DNA from: DATAOG01 sp963840925
Lineage (GTDB): Bacteria > Pseudomonadota > Alphaproteobacteria > Geminicoccales > Geminicoccaceae
Direction: 5' to 3'
DNA length: 64,000 nucleotides
NCBI GenBank assembly: GCA_963840925.1
Contig: CAWJAY010000046.1
Span: 186,001 to 250,000, forward strand
Positions within the stretch are counted from its first letter, which is position 1; each line of letters starts with the position of its first letter. Below, in pieces: positions 54,753 to 63,898 of the stretch. The notes below the pieces were generated by a model. That model worked only from the letters and a program-made list of their open reading frames with translations, ran no database searches and had not been told where the DNA came from. The position numbers and the translations under genes were made by a program.

Positions 54753-55087
54753 CCTCGCTGGCATCGGCGCGGGCGCCGACCCACCCGGCGCCGCAGAGAG
54801 CCGATCGCCCCAGGTAATCCGGCGCCCTCTGCCGGACCCGTGGTGCGATCCTGGCAGCGGCCTGCTGGAGCAGGCAGGGCCGGTCCCAGCAGGTTTGCGC
54901 CTCTTCCGGGCCGCGTTCGGCGCTCGTTGCTCGAACCGGATACCCGCCCTGGATTTCAAGCCGGAACCGCTTCGTCATCGCAACCCCCGGGGCGACCGGC
55001 AGCGGCCAGAGTAGCGCTCTTGACCCGGTCGAGCGCCGGTTGTCGTCGCCCGACGGACCCTGAGCACGGGGTCAGGAGCCAGCGGCC
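54753..55087. other. Intergenic stretch, nothing certain
   Basis: A perfect 7-bp inverted repeat (TCGGCGCGGGCGCCGA near 54764) follows the bactofilin stop but has no T run. A minus-strand reading starting MTKRFRLEIQGG at 54978 has no family-like continuation. I call no gene here. Confidence 0.4.
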
Positions 55088-56884
55088 GTGACCGCTGGCG
55101 CAATCTCCCCGACCGGCGTCCTGGTCGAGTTGCTCGGTGCGGTGGCGCTGCTCTGGTGGGGCACTCGCATGGTCCGGACCGGGATCATGCGCACCTTCGG
55201 CGCCGATCTGCGGCATATCCTGCGCCTTTCGCTGCGTAACCGCCTGACCGCGTTCCTGGCCGGGCTGGGCGTCTCGAGCGCGCTCCAGAGCAGCACCGCG
55301 ACCGCGCTGCTGGTCGCGGCCTTCGCCAGCCGCGGCGTGGTCGAGACGGCGCCGGCGCTCGCGGTCATGCTCGGCGCCGATCTCGGCAGCAGCCTGGTCG
55401 CGCAGGTGCTCTCACTCGACGTCCACTGGCTGGCGCCGATCCTGATCCTGATCGGCGTCGTGACCCACCTCAGCGCCCAGGCCTGGAGCTACCACGGGCT
55501 CGGCCGGGTCGCGATCGGGCTCGGCCTGTTGCTGCTGGCGCTCCGGCTGATCCAGGCCGCCTCGGCGCCGATGCGGGATGCGATCATCCTGGAGGAGGTG
55601 TTCGGGGCGCTCGCCCGCGACGTGGTGATCCTGATCCTGGTCGGGGCGCTGCTCACCTGGCTCGCCCATTCCAGCCTCGCGATCGTGCTGCTGATCATGT
55701 CGCTGGCCGGCGTCGGCGTGCTGCCGCTGGCCAGCGCCTGCGCGCTGGTGCTCGGCGCCAATCTCGGCGCCGCGTTGCCGGCGATCGCCGCGACCTACGC
55801 CGACCGGCCGGCCGGCCGCCGGGTGGCGCTCGGCAACCTCGTGTTTCGCCTGACCGGGGTCGCGGTCGCCGCGCCGCTGGTCGGCCTGGCGCTGCCCTGG
55901 CTGCAGCGGCTGGAAGTCGACCCGGCGCGGGTCGTGGTCGACTTCCACGCCGGCTTCAACCTGATGCTCGGCCTCGGCTTCATCCTGTTCACCGACGTGG
56001 TCGCCAGGCTCTGCACCCGCCTCCTGCCCGACCTGCCGGCCGAGATCGATCCGGAGCAGCCCCGCCATCTCGACCGCTCGACCCTCGACAGCCCGGCGCT
56101 CGCGCTCGCCTGCGCGGCCCGCGAGGCGCTGCGCATGGGCGATCTGGTCGAGACGATGCTGCGGGGGTCTTTCGAGGTGTTCCGCCGCGACGACCGTCAG
56201 ACGCTCGCCCGGCTGGAGCAGATGGAGACCTCGGTCGACAAGCTGCACGAGGCGATCAAGCTGTTCGTCACCGACGTCAGCCGCGAGGCGCTCAATCAGG
56301 GCGAGAGCCGCCGCTCGACCGAGATCCTGAGCTTCACGACCAACCTCGAGCACATCGGCGACATCATCGACAAGAGCCTGCTCGAGCTCGCGGACAAGAA
56401 GATCCGGCTGCAGCTCCGGTTCTCGCGCGAGGGTTGGGCCGAGATCGAGGCGCTGCACGCCCGCGTGCTCGACAACCTGCGGATCGCGCTCGGCGTCTTC
56501 ATGTCGGGCGACGTAGCGATCGCGCGCCAGCTGCTCGACGAGAAGGTCGCGGTCCGCGACGCCGAGCGCCAGGCCGCGGAAAACCACTTGGCGCGGCTGC
56601 GCGCCGGGCGGCCGGAGAGCATCGATTCCAGTGCCTTGCACCTGGACATCCTGCGCGACCTCAAGCGCATCCACTCGCATATCTGCGCGATCGCCTATCC
56701 GCTGCTCGACGAGGCCGGCCAGCTCTACCGCTCGCGGCTGAAGCGGATCGAGCGCCGGGCGCTGGATGAGGAGCCACCCGAGGCCGCGCCCGCCACCTCG
56801 GAGCCATCAGGCGAGGTCGCGCCAGCCGCGACTGCGCCGGCCGCCGCCACCCACGCGCCGCCGCGCCTCACCGCCGCGCGCTGA
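55088..56884 (+). CDS. Na/Pi cotransporter family protein
   Basis: A 598-residue membrane protein of the NptA/PNaS family with a C-terminal PhoU-like domain. Two inverted membrane repeats carry SSALQSSTATALLVAAFASR (QSS motif) and WLAHSSLAIVLLIMSLAGVG; in the second, His replaces the Gln. The PhoU-like helical part starts near residue 340 (LALACAAREALRMGDLVETM, STEILSFTTNLEHIGDIIDK). It probably moves phosphate with sodium. The tail is Pro/Ala-rich. It starts GTG at 55088. Confidence 0.9.
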   Translation: MTAGAISPTGVLVELLGAVALLWWGTRMVRTGIMRTFGADLRHILRLSLRNRLTAFLAGLGVSSALQSSTATALLVAAFASRGVVETAPALAVMLGADLGSSLVAQVLSLDVHWLAPILILIGVVTHLSAQAWSYHGLGRVAIGLGLLLLALRLIQAASAPMRDAIILEEVFGALARDVVILILVGALLTWLAHSSLAIVLLIMSLAGVGVLPLASACALVLGANLGAALPAIAATYADRPAGRRVALGNLVFRLTGVAVAAPLVGLALPWLQRLEVDPARVVVDFHAGFNLMLGLGFILFTDVVARLCTRLLPDLPAEIDPEQPRHLDRSTLDSPALALACAAREALRMGDLVETMLRGSFEVFRRDDRQTLARLEQMETSVDKLHEAIKLFVTDVSREALNQGESRRSTEILSFTTNLEHIGDIIDKSLLELADKKIRLQLRFSREGWAEIEALHARVLDNLRIALGVFMSGDVAIARQLLDEKVAVRDAERQAAENHLARLRAGRPESIDSSALHLDILRDLKRIHSHICAIAYPLLDEAGQLYRSRLKRIERRALDEEPPEAAPATSEPSGEVAPAATAPAAATHAPPRLTAAR

Positions 56885-57406
56885 TCAGCCTGGACCGAGC
56901 TCAGCCAGGACCTGCTCGGCGACCTTGGTCGCCTGGGCGCCGAAGGTCACCAAGCGGACCTCCTCGATCGCGGGCATCGTCGCCAGACAGTCCCGGATCG
57001 TGGTCACCGCGATCCGGGTCGCGGCTTCGAGCGGATAGCCGTAGACCCCGGTGCTGATGCCCGGAAACGCGATCGTCTTGATGCCATTGGCGACCGCGAG
57101 CTCGAGCGAATTTCGATAACAGGCGGCGAGCAGCGCCGGCTCGCCCTGGCCACCGCCCTGCCAGACCGGGCCGACGGTGTGAATCACGTAGCGGGCCGGT
57201 AGCCGGTAGCCTTTGGTGATCCTGGCCTCGCCGGTCGGGCAGCCGCCGATGGTCCGGCACTCGTCCAGCAGCTCGGGCCCGGCCGCGCGGTGGATCGCGC
57301 CGTCGACCCCGCCGCCGCCCAGCAGCCGCTCGTTGGCGGCATTGACGATCGCATCGACTGCCTGCCCGGTGATGTCGCCCTGGACCACGACCATGCGCGC
57401 CGTCAT
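56885..57406 (-). CDS. Macro domain (ADP-ribose-binding/hydrolase) protein
   Basis: A single macro domain of 173 residues, MacroD/YmdB-type. It shows VVVQGDITGQAVDAIVNAAN, ERLLGGGGVDGAIHRAAGPE, YRLPARYVIHTVGPVWQGGG and IAFPGISTGVYGYPLEAAT. Such proteins remove ADP-ribose from proteins or deacetylate O-acetyl-ADP-ribose. The ATG at 57406 overlaps the quinone oxidoreductase stop by four bases, so the two are co-translated. It ends one base after the convergent Na/Pi gene. Confidence 0.93.
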   Translation of the reverse strand: MTARMVVVQGDITGQAVDAIVNAANERLLGGGGVDGAIHRAAGPELLDECRTIGGCPTGEARITKGYRLPARYVIHTVGPVWQGGGQGEPALLAACYRNSLELAVANGIKTIAFPGISTGVYGYPLEAATRIAVTTIRDCLATMPAIEEVRLVTFGAQATKVAEQVLAELGPG

Positions 57407-58405
57407 CGCTGCCTCTCCGGATGCTCGTCGTCCATGGTCAGCACGACCTTGCCGGTGCTCTGACGCGCGAGCAGCCGCTGCAGCGCGCTCTTGGCCTCGC
57501 CGAGCGGGTGGGTCTCCGAGACGTGCGGCCGGATGCGATCCTCGGCGTGCCAGCGCAAGAGTTCGCCGAAGGCGGCCTGCACCCGGGCCGGGTCGTGCCG
57601 GCGGTAGCTGCCCCAGTAGAAGCCGATCGCGGCGGCGTTCTTGACCAGCAAGAGGTTGGCCGGGATCTGCGGGATCTGCCCGCTCGCAAAGCCGATCACC
57701 AGCAGCCGCCCTGCCCAGGCGATGCTCCGGAGCGAGGCCGCGAACACTTCGCCCCCGACCGGATCGAAGACCACGTCGGCGCCGCGGCCATCGGTCAATT
57801 CCTTAACCCGCGCCCGCACGTCCTCGCTCGCGGTGTCGATCAGGGCCTGGGCGCCCTGCGCCTTGGCGACCTCGAGATGCTTTGCACCGCGCGCGCTGGC
57901 GATTACCCGGGCGCCCAGCGCCCGGCCGCATTCGACCGCGGCCAGCCCGACGCCGCCCGCGGCGCCGTGCACCAGCAGCGTCTCGCCCGAGCGCAGCCGC
58001 CCGGCCCAGGCCAGCGCGCCATAGGCGGTGCCGTAAGCGATCGCGAAACCCGCCGCGGACACGTCGTCGATCGAATCCGGCAGCCGGACGACGTTGCCGG
58101 CCGCGGTCACCGCGGCCTCGGCGAAGCCGCCGCGATCGAGGGTCGCCATGACCCGCTCGCCCGGCGGGAGACCGGCGACGCCCGGGCCGCAGCGCTCGAT
58201 CCGGCCGGCGATCTCCAGGCCGGGTACGAACGGCAGGTCGGGCTTGTCCTGATACTGGCCTTTTGATCATCAGCGTGTCGGCGAAGTTCAGCCCGGCCGC
58301 GCGCACCCGGATCCGGACCTCGCCCGGCCCGGGCTCGGGCACCGGAATGTCCTCGAGCGCGAGCCCGTCCAGGCCGGTAAGCTCGCGGCAGACGATCGCA
58401 CGCAT
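57403..58405 (-). CDS. NADPH:quinone oxidoreductase family protein (one frameshift)
   Basis: Zinc-independent medium-chain reductase (QOR type). It begins MRAIVCRELTGLDGLALEDI and AAGLNFADTLMIK. A +1 shift near 58262 (an extra A in AAAA) is followed by the main frame: GERVMATLDRGGFAEAAV, YGTAYGALAWAGRL, GETLLVHGAAGGVGLAAVE (NADPH site) and FDPVGGEVFAASLRSIAWAG. Repaired length is about 333 residues, normal for the family. It is coupled to the downstream macro-domain gene. Confidence 0.88.
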
Positions 58406-58499
58406 CGGCGGTCCTCCGGAACCAACTCTACCCCGCCGGACGACCGCCCGGAAGCCTTGCCATGGCGCTGGTCGCAGCCCGCCGGAGGCGTTAGGAAAA

Positions 58500-59033
58500 A
58501 TGATGCGCGGCTATTTCGGGATCGGCGCCGAGGGCATCAGCAAGCCGATGAACCTCGGCAATCTGATCCGCTCGGCGCACGCGTTTGGCGCAAGCTTCAT
58601 CTTTCTGGTCGATGCCCACTACACGGTCGCGAGCGCGCTCTCGGACACCTCGCAGGCCGAGCTGCAGCTGCCGCTCTATCGCTTCGGCAGCGTCGAGCAG
58701 CTGGTGCTGCCCGGCCGCTGCCGGCTGATCGGGGTCGAGCTGCTCGACGAGGCGACCCTGCTCCCGAGCTTTCGTCATCCGCTGAACGCAGCCTACGTGT
58801 TCGGGCCCGAGCGCAGCTCTCTGTCCGAGGCGATGGTCGCGCGCTGCGATCACGTCGTGAAGATCCCGACCCGGTTCTGCATCAATCTGGCTGCCGCGGG
58901 CGCGATCCTGATGTACGACCGGCTGCTCTCATTGGGCCGGTTCGCGCCGCGGCCGGTGCGCTCCGGCGGTCCGACCGAGGCGATCGGGCCGCACGTTCAC
59001 GGCAAGGTCATCACCCGCCGGCGCGACCGGTGA
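58500..59033 (+). CDS. SpoU/TrmH family RNA 2'-O-methyltransferase
   Basis: A 177-residue SPOUT methyltransferase lacking an N-terminal RNA-binding extension. Motif 1 is MNLGNLIRSAHAFGASFIFL, motif 2 is AAYVFGPERSSLSEAMVARC and motif 3 is INLAAAGAILMYDRLL. The target (tRNA or rRNA) cannot be told. The ATG at 58500 is followed by another Met codon at 58503, and AGGA lies just upstream. It overlaps the convergent DUF4112 gene by 23 bases. Confidence 0.85.
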   Translation: MMRGYFGIGAEGISKPMNLGNLIRSAHAFGASFIFLVDAHYTVASALSDTSQAELQLPLYRFGSVEQLVLPGRCRLIGVELLDEATLLPSFRHPLNAAYVFGPERSSLSEAMVARCDHVVKIPTRFCINLAAAGAILMYDRLLSLGRFAPRPVRSGGPTEAIGPHVHGKVITRRRDR

Positions 59034-59493
59034 CCCGCTCGCCGGGTCTGCCCTCGCTCGCAGCCTGCGCGGCCAGATGACGGTGCAGCAGCCGCAGGTT
59101 GCGACGATTGGACTTGAAGCCGATGTCGAGCAGGTCGCCGACCACCGGCACGACGCCGACCAGACCGTCGAATCCGAGGTTGCCCAGCATCCGCGCCAGC
59201 GTCCAGCCGGAGGCGCCAAGGCGCCAGGCCTCGTAGATCAGGTAAGCGCTGAGCGCGCTGGTCACCGCATCGCCGAGCCCGGGGATCAGGCCGATGATGC
59301 CGTCCAGCCCGAGCCGGAAGCGCGTGCCGGGCAGTCGATAGCGGTCGTCGAGCCAGTGGCCCAGGCGCTCGATCCGGTGCAGCGCTGCCCGCCTGCGGGG
59401 ATCGAGCATCCGCTCCGGCAGCGAGCGCCGCTGCGGCTCAGCGCCGGGCGATCGAGACCGCATCGACGAGGCCGGGAAGGTCATGGCCGGCAA
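59011..59493 (-). CDS. DUF4112 domain protein
   Basis: A small membrane-associated protein of about 160 residues. It has the DUF4112 pattern LGHWLDDRYRLPGTRFRLGL, DGIIGLIPGLGDAVTSALSA then YLIYEAWRLGAS, and GFDGLVGVVPVVGDLLDIGF then KSNRRNLRLLHRH. The repeated IP-GD / VP-VGD motif is typical. Its function is unknown. Starts at ATG 59493 or ATG 59463 are both possible. Confidence 0.85.
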   Translation of the reverse strand: MPAMTFPASSMRSRSPGAEPQRRSLPERMLDPRRRAALHRIERLGHWLDDRYRLPGTRFRLGLDGIIGLIPGLGDAVTSALSAYLIYEAWRLGASGWTLARMLGNLGFDGLVGVVPVVGDLLDIGFKSNRRNLRLLHRHLAAQAASEGRPGERVTGRAGG

Positions 59494-59765
59494 GCCCGAC
59501 TGGCAGTGGCATGCTGGGCGGCGCCAGCGGAATCGCAGGAATGATGGGCCTCACGTCCAACGTCGGCTCCGGTACGAGGCGCCTGGATCTTGGCGCGGGC
59601 CGTCCGGCGGGTAACGACGCGTCCGCCGGTCGGTTCCAGCGCCGCCGCGGCTCGTCCCCGGGTCGCTCGGCCTCATCTTGACTCCGGCGCCCCGCCCTGG
59701 TTGCCAGACTTGGTTTTTGCTGATCTCTTGCCCACCTATCTCGAATCGAGCGCGAGAGCGAACCA

Positions 59766-60422
59766 ATGAACATCAACGCCGATCTGAGCCAGCGTGCGGT
59801 CGTCGACAGCGAGGCGCTGCCCTGGGTCGATTCGCCGCTCAAGGGCGTGCAGCGGCGGATGCTGGAGCGCGACGGCGACGAGGTCGCGCGCGCGACCAGC
59901 CTCGTCCGCTACGCGCCGGGCAGCGCCTTCTCGGCGCACAGCCACGGTGCCGGCGAGGAGTTCTTCGTGCTGGAGGGCGTGTTCTCGGACGAGCACGGCG
60001 ACTTCGGCCCCGGCATGTACGTCCGCAACCCGCCGGGCTCGAAGCACACGCCAAGCAGCGCGTCGGGCTGCACGATCTTCGTCAAGCTCCGCCAGATGAT
60101 GGCGGACGACCAGCAGCACGTCCGGATCGACACGACCCGGGGGCGCTGGCGGCCGGGCGACGTCACGGGCCTGGAGGTGATGCCGCTCCACCAGCACGGC
60201 GCGGAACGGGTGCAGTTGCTGCGCCTGGCGCCGGCGACCCGGGTGCCGGCCCGCCGCCATCCGGGCGGCCAGGAGATCTTCGCGATCGACGGTGCCTTCG
60301 CCGACGAAGAGGGCCGCTATGCCAGGGGCACCTGGCTGCGCACGCCGCCGGGCAGCAGCCAGGGCGTGGCCTCGGAGGCCGGCTGCACGCTCTACGTCAA
60401 GACGGGCCATCTCGCGCTCTGA
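59766..60422 (+). CDS. Bicupin (ChrR-type cupin) protein
   Basis: A 218-residue protein with two cupin domains. The first keeps the metal-binding pattern HSHGAGEEFFVLEGVFSDEH then GDFGPGMYVRNPPGSKH. The second (RRHPGGQEIFAIDGAFADEE, GTWLRTPPGSSQG) keeps only one of the His residues of the HxH pair, so it may not bind metal. This resembles the cupin half of anti-sigma factor ChrR, but there is no sigma-factor gene beside it. ATG at 59766; the gene stands alone. Confidence 0.8.
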   Translation: MNINADLSQRAVVDSEALPWVDSPLKGVQRRMLERDGDEVARATSLVRYAPGSAFSAHSHGAGEEFFVLEGVFSDEHGDFGPGMYVRNPPGSKHTPSSASGCTIFVKLRQMMADDQQHVRIDTTRGRWRPGDVTGLEVMPLHQHGAERVQLLRLAPATRVPARRHPGGQEIFAIDGAFADEEGRYARGTWLRTPPGSSQGVASEAGCTLYVKTGHLAL

Positions 60423-60437
60423 GCGCGGTCCTGGCGG

Positions 60438-60685
60438 CGTGCCGATCTCGTTAGCTTCCAGGGCGGGGGCGCGCACGGCGCCTTCCCCGACGAGACGACG
60501 CCGCTCTGGCCCCGCCGGATCGCCGATCCGGACGTGACGGCCGGCCTCCGCCTGCGCAGCAAGAGCAACACCGCCTAGCCATTTCTGACCTGCTTGCGGC
60601 GCTGCCGGCCGGGCGCTGGCTCGAGCGGCACCGACACCAGCTCGGCGGCGAATCGATCCTTGACCTCACCGAATTCGCCGTCTGA
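60438..60685 (+). pseudogene. Patatin-like phospholipase remnant
   Basis: One frame gives ADLVSFQGGGAHGAF, the glycine-rich start of patatin-like lipases, then about 30 residues ending at a TAG at 60576. Shifting the frame gives HRLAISDLLAALPAGRWLER then HRHQLGGESILDLTEFAV and a stop at 60685, which looks like the C-terminus of such proteins. The active-site GxSxG and Asp regions are absent, so about 90% of the gene is missing. The rest of 60423-60875 shows no intact gene. Confidence 0.5.
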
Positions 60686-60875
60686 GCGCGAGCATGCGCG
60701 GGCTCGACCCGGCGGTCGCATCCGAGCCGCGTTCGGCCCCGGTTAACCTTCGAGCGGTACAAAACGTGGCGATGCCCGGCAGTCCAGAGTTTGCGCCCGT
60801 CATGATGGCCGGCGCCAGCCTCGAGCGCCGCGGCCGGCGAGGCAGGTCGCCGGGCCGGCCGGCGCCGGCGGTCCG

Positions 60876-62201
60876 ATGGGGAGTGAGCGTTCGGTGATTG
60901 ACCGTCTGCGCGAGCTGGCGCGCCACCGTCTGGCCCGCGACATCTTCGTCCTTTATGTCGTGCGGACGGTCAACCAGCTCCTGCCGCTCGCGACGATCCC
61001 TTATCTCGCGCGGGTGCTCGGCCCGGCGGAGTGGGGCATGGTGGCGGTCGCGCAGGCCTTTTCGATGTATGGTATCGTGACGATCCATTACGGCTTCGAC
61101 CTCGCGGCAACTCGCGAGGTCTCGCGGCACCGGAGCGACCGGAAGCGACTCGGTGAGCTGATGGGGGGCATTCTCGCCTGTCAGCTGATTCTGTCGGGGC
61201 TGGTTGCCGCCGCCGCCGGCCTTGCTTATTACTCGGTACCATTCTTCGCCGAGGACCATCGCCTGCTCTATGCCGCCCTGCTGTTCGCAATCGTTCAGGG
61301 GATCGGGGTCGATTGGTACTTCACGGGCATGGAGCGGCTCTCGCTGATGGCCGGGATCGAGCTCCCGACCAAGCTCGTCGGCGTGGTTGCGATCCTCTGG
61401 CTGGTCGACGGCCCGGGCGACGGCTGGCTCGTGCTCGCGGCCTACGCCGCAGCCGCGACGCTCGCGACCGCGATCGGCTATGGCGTCGTGCTCCGGGACG
61501 TCTGGCCGCGCTGGCCCGGCCTCGCGCGGGTCCGCGAGACGTTCCGCCTGGGCTTCAGCCTGTTCGTGATGCAAGTCTCGAACCTGATCAACACCGCGGG
61601 CAGCGCGTTCCTGTTGAGCCTGCTCGCTTCGCCCCAGCAGGTCGCCTACCTCGCCGCCCCCGACAAGCTCGCCCGCCCGCTCGCCTGGCTGACGATCCCG
61701 ATCAACAAGGCTCTGCTGCCGCATCTCAGCCACCTGCTATTGCACCGGCCGGATCAGGCGCATGCGCTCGCGCGCATCTCGCTGCTGCTGCTGTCGGCGA
61801 TCGGGCTCGCCTTCAGCGTGCTCGTGATCCTGCTGGCGCCCTGGTTGATCGAGCTGGTGTTCGGCCCCGAGTACGAGGCGGCGACGCCGGTCCTGCGGGT
61901 GCTGGCGCTGGTCATCCCGCTGGTCATCATCAACGATGCCCTCGCCGCCCAATGGCTGATCCCGCACCACCTGGACCGGGCGTTGAGCGTGATCATCCTG
62001 GCGGCGGCGATGCTGACGATCGGGCTCGCGATCCTGGTCGTCCCGACCTACGAAGCGCTCGGCATGGCCTGGGTCACGGTGCTGGTCGAGCTGGTCATCC
62101 TGGTCGCCCTGCTGCTCGCGCTGACGCGCCATGGGCACAGGATCCTGGGCGATCGGGCGGCGCCCGCCGGCGGGCTGGTCACCTCGGAGCGGCGATCTTG
62201 A
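60876..62201 (+). CDS. Oligosaccharide flippase (Wzx-type, MOP superfamily)
   Basis: A 441-residue protein with about 12-14 membrane helices. It begins FVLYVVRTVNQLLPLATIPY then LARVLGPAEWGMVAVAQAFS, the usual Wzx start. DLAATREVSRHRSDRKRLGE, SVLVILLAPWLIELVFGPEY and AATPVLRVLALVIPLVIIND are also typical. It would move lipid-linked oligosaccharide across the inner membrane, and it pairs with the following GT2 gene. It may complement the polysaccharide genes at 34-48 kb, where no flippase is seen. Confidence 0.88.
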   Translation: MGSERSVIDRLRELARHRLARDIFVLYVVRTVNQLLPLATIPYLARVLGPAEWGMVAVAQAFSMYGIVTIHYGFDLAATREVSRHRSDRKRLGELMGGILACQLILSGLVAAAAGLAYYSVPFFAEDHRLLYAALLFAIVQGIGVDWYFTGMERLSLMAGIELPTKLVGVVAILWLVDGPGDGWLVLAAYAAAATLATAIGYGVVLRDVWPRWPGLARVRETFRLGFSLFVMQVSNLINTAGSAFLLSLLASPQQVAYLAAPDKLARPLAWLTIPINKALLPHLSHLLLHRPDQAHALARISLLLLSAIGLAFSVLVILLAPWLIELVFGPEYEAATPVLRVLALVIPLVIINDALAAQWLIPHHLDRALSVIILAAAMLTIGLAILVVPTYEALGMAWVTVLVELVILVALLLALTRHGHRILGDRAAPAGGLVTSERRS

Positions 62202-62258
62202 GCCTTTGGAGCGTCGCGGACCGATGCTAAACCATCTAGATCCAACCGGATCCGAGCC

Positions 62259-63206
62259 ATGACCGTTGCCGCCGCCGTCACCACCTTCAACCGGCTGGAG
62301 TCGCTCAAGCGCTGCATCGCGGCGATCCGCGCCCAGCACGCCGTGGTCGACGAGATCATCGTGGTCAACGACCAGAGCACCGATGGCACCCGGGAATGGC
62401 TGGACAGCCAGCCCGATCTGATCGCGATCCATCAGCCCGGCAATTTCGGCTGCGCCTGCAGCTTCAAGACCGTGCTCCAGACGGCGTTCGAGCGCGGCCA
62501 CGAGTTCGCCTGGGCGATGGACGACGATGTCTTCCCCGAGGCGGGCTCGCTTGGCATCCTGCTCGAGACCGCGGCCGAGCTGCGCGCCAGGGGCGTCAGG
62601 CTCGGCGGGCTCACCGCCTATCAGGCACAGTGGGACGAGGGCAAGACGACCTGGCTCCCATGGCGCCTGCCGACCACGCTCGCGCGCGCGTTCCGCTACC
62701 GGTATCTGAGCCCCGAGATCGGCATCGAGCGCGGCAAGGGCGAGCCCAAGGAGATCGACCTCTATCCGTTCATCAGCACGCTGTTCACGCGCGAGGCGAT
62801 GGCGGTCTGCGGCTTCCCGAACCAGGATTTCTTCTACTACGGCGAGGACACCGATTACGCCTTCCGCCTGGCCGAGCAGGGCTTCAAGAGCTACATCGTG
62901 CCCAAGTGCGTGGTCGAGCACGCGGGCGGCGGCTTCATGGCGCCGGAGCTGCTGCCGGTCTCGGCCAACTGGCGCTACTACTACATGTACCGCAACCAGC
63001 TGACGCTGGTGCGCATGTATGGCCGGCGGCTCGGCCCGCTCAAGCGGCTCGCCTGCCAGCTCCGGATCCTGATGGGCCTCAGCAAGCGCCTGCTGCTGGA
63101 ATCCCGGCGCGGCAACTTCGGCGCCTGCAAGCTCGCGCTGCGCGGCGCCGCGGACGCTTTCCGCCACCGCATGGGCAAGCGGGTCGCCCCGGGCGCCACC
63201 GGATAG
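62259..63206 (+). CDS. Glycosyltransferase family 2 protein
   Basis: A 315-residue GT-A glycosyltransferase. It shows AAAVTTFNRLESLKRCIAAI, IIVVNDQSTDGTREWL, the metal-binding WAMDDDVFPEAG, and YPFISTLFTREAMAVCGFPN then QDFFYYGEDTDYAFRLAEQG. The last pattern resembles galactofuranosyl- or rhamnosyl-type transferases. The C-terminal ~60 residues are basic and may touch the membrane. It lies 57 bases after the flippase. Confidence 0.88.
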   Translation: MTVAAAVTTFNRLESLKRCIAAIRAQHAVVDEIIVVNDQSTDGTREWLDSQPDLIAIHQPGNFGCACSFKTVLQTAFERGHEFAWAMDDDVFPEAGSLGILLETAAELRARGVRLGGLTAYQAQWDEGKTTWLPWRLPTTLARAFRYRYLSPEIGIERGKGEPKEIDLYPFISTLFTREAMAVCGFPNQDFFYYGEDTDYAFRLAEQGFKSYIVPKCVVEHAGGGFMAPELLPVSANWRYYYMYRNQLTLVRMYGRRLGPLKRLACQLRILMGLSKRLLLESRRGNFGACKLALRGAADAFRHRMGKRVAPGATG

Positions 63207-63264
63207 GCGTCGGGCCCTACTACCGAGCGCGGGGGCCTCTACCGCAGACCCCGCCATGTAACGC

Positions 63265-63726
63265 TCAGTCGGGCAGGAAAGCCGGGTCGAGCGCCTCTTC
63301 TAAGGCATAAGGGCGAGAGGTGGGGAAAAGCCGGCGCCGACAACCCGGTCTGGGTGATCGCGCGGGCGCGAGCGTCGGCATAGGCCTCGGGCAACACCGC
63401 CTCGAGGTGACCTCTGAGGCTCGGACTCTCCGCCAAGTCGTCGCGCAGCCGCTGCCGGCGCTCGAGGATGGAGTCGAGCCAGCTTCGGGCTCGCCGCCGC
63501 GGTTGGAATTCGTGCTTCAGCAGGTGGAGAAGCACGATGACGAGATTGCTTTTGACGGTTTTCTTATTCTTGCGGCCCACCCACTCGATTTCTTCGAGCA
63601 GGTTGGCGAGGTCGAGCTCGCTCAAGCGGCCTTCGAGCAGCAGGCCCGCCTGCTGCTCGAGCCACAGGCAAAGTCGCGTTCATACAGCGACGGCCGTTCT
63701 TGGGTGACCGGGGCGGCGCGTGCCAT
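63265..63726 (-). CDS. DUF29 family protein (two frame changes)
   Basis: A small helical DUF29 protein. It begins MARAAPVTQERPSLYERDFA; the family then continues LWLEQQAGLLLEGRLSELDL and ANLLEEIEWVGRKNKKTVKS in a second frame. A second change near 63315 restores the family ending RPYALEEALDPAFLPD and a stop at 63265. The first change needs one added base, the second one removed base. DUF29 genes are multicopy and of unknown role, so real decay is as likely as error. A second copy begins just downstream. Confidence 0.75.
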
Positions 63727-63898
63727 AGGCTCATTGTCCCTGTCGATGGTCAGACCGTCACCTTAGCAGAGAACCGAGAACCGCGAGTAGCCGCGATGCC
63801 CCTTGGCCCTCTCGGCGCTCATCGCTCCTCGGTCAGGATCTGCCTGGATCCCGGGCGAAGCCGTGGGCGATGATGCGCCAGACGACATCGGCCGGGCG

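Noticed and set aside
54628..54978. Minus-strand frame starting MTKRFRLEIQGG after the bactofilin gene.
   Set aside because: Only the first dozen residues look protein-like; the rest is Arg/Ala-rich and overlaps the bactofilin gene.
59766..60422. Cupin protein as a ChrR anti-sigma factor.
   Set aside because: No zinc-binding anti-sigma domain and no sigma-factor gene alongside; it has two cupin domains only.
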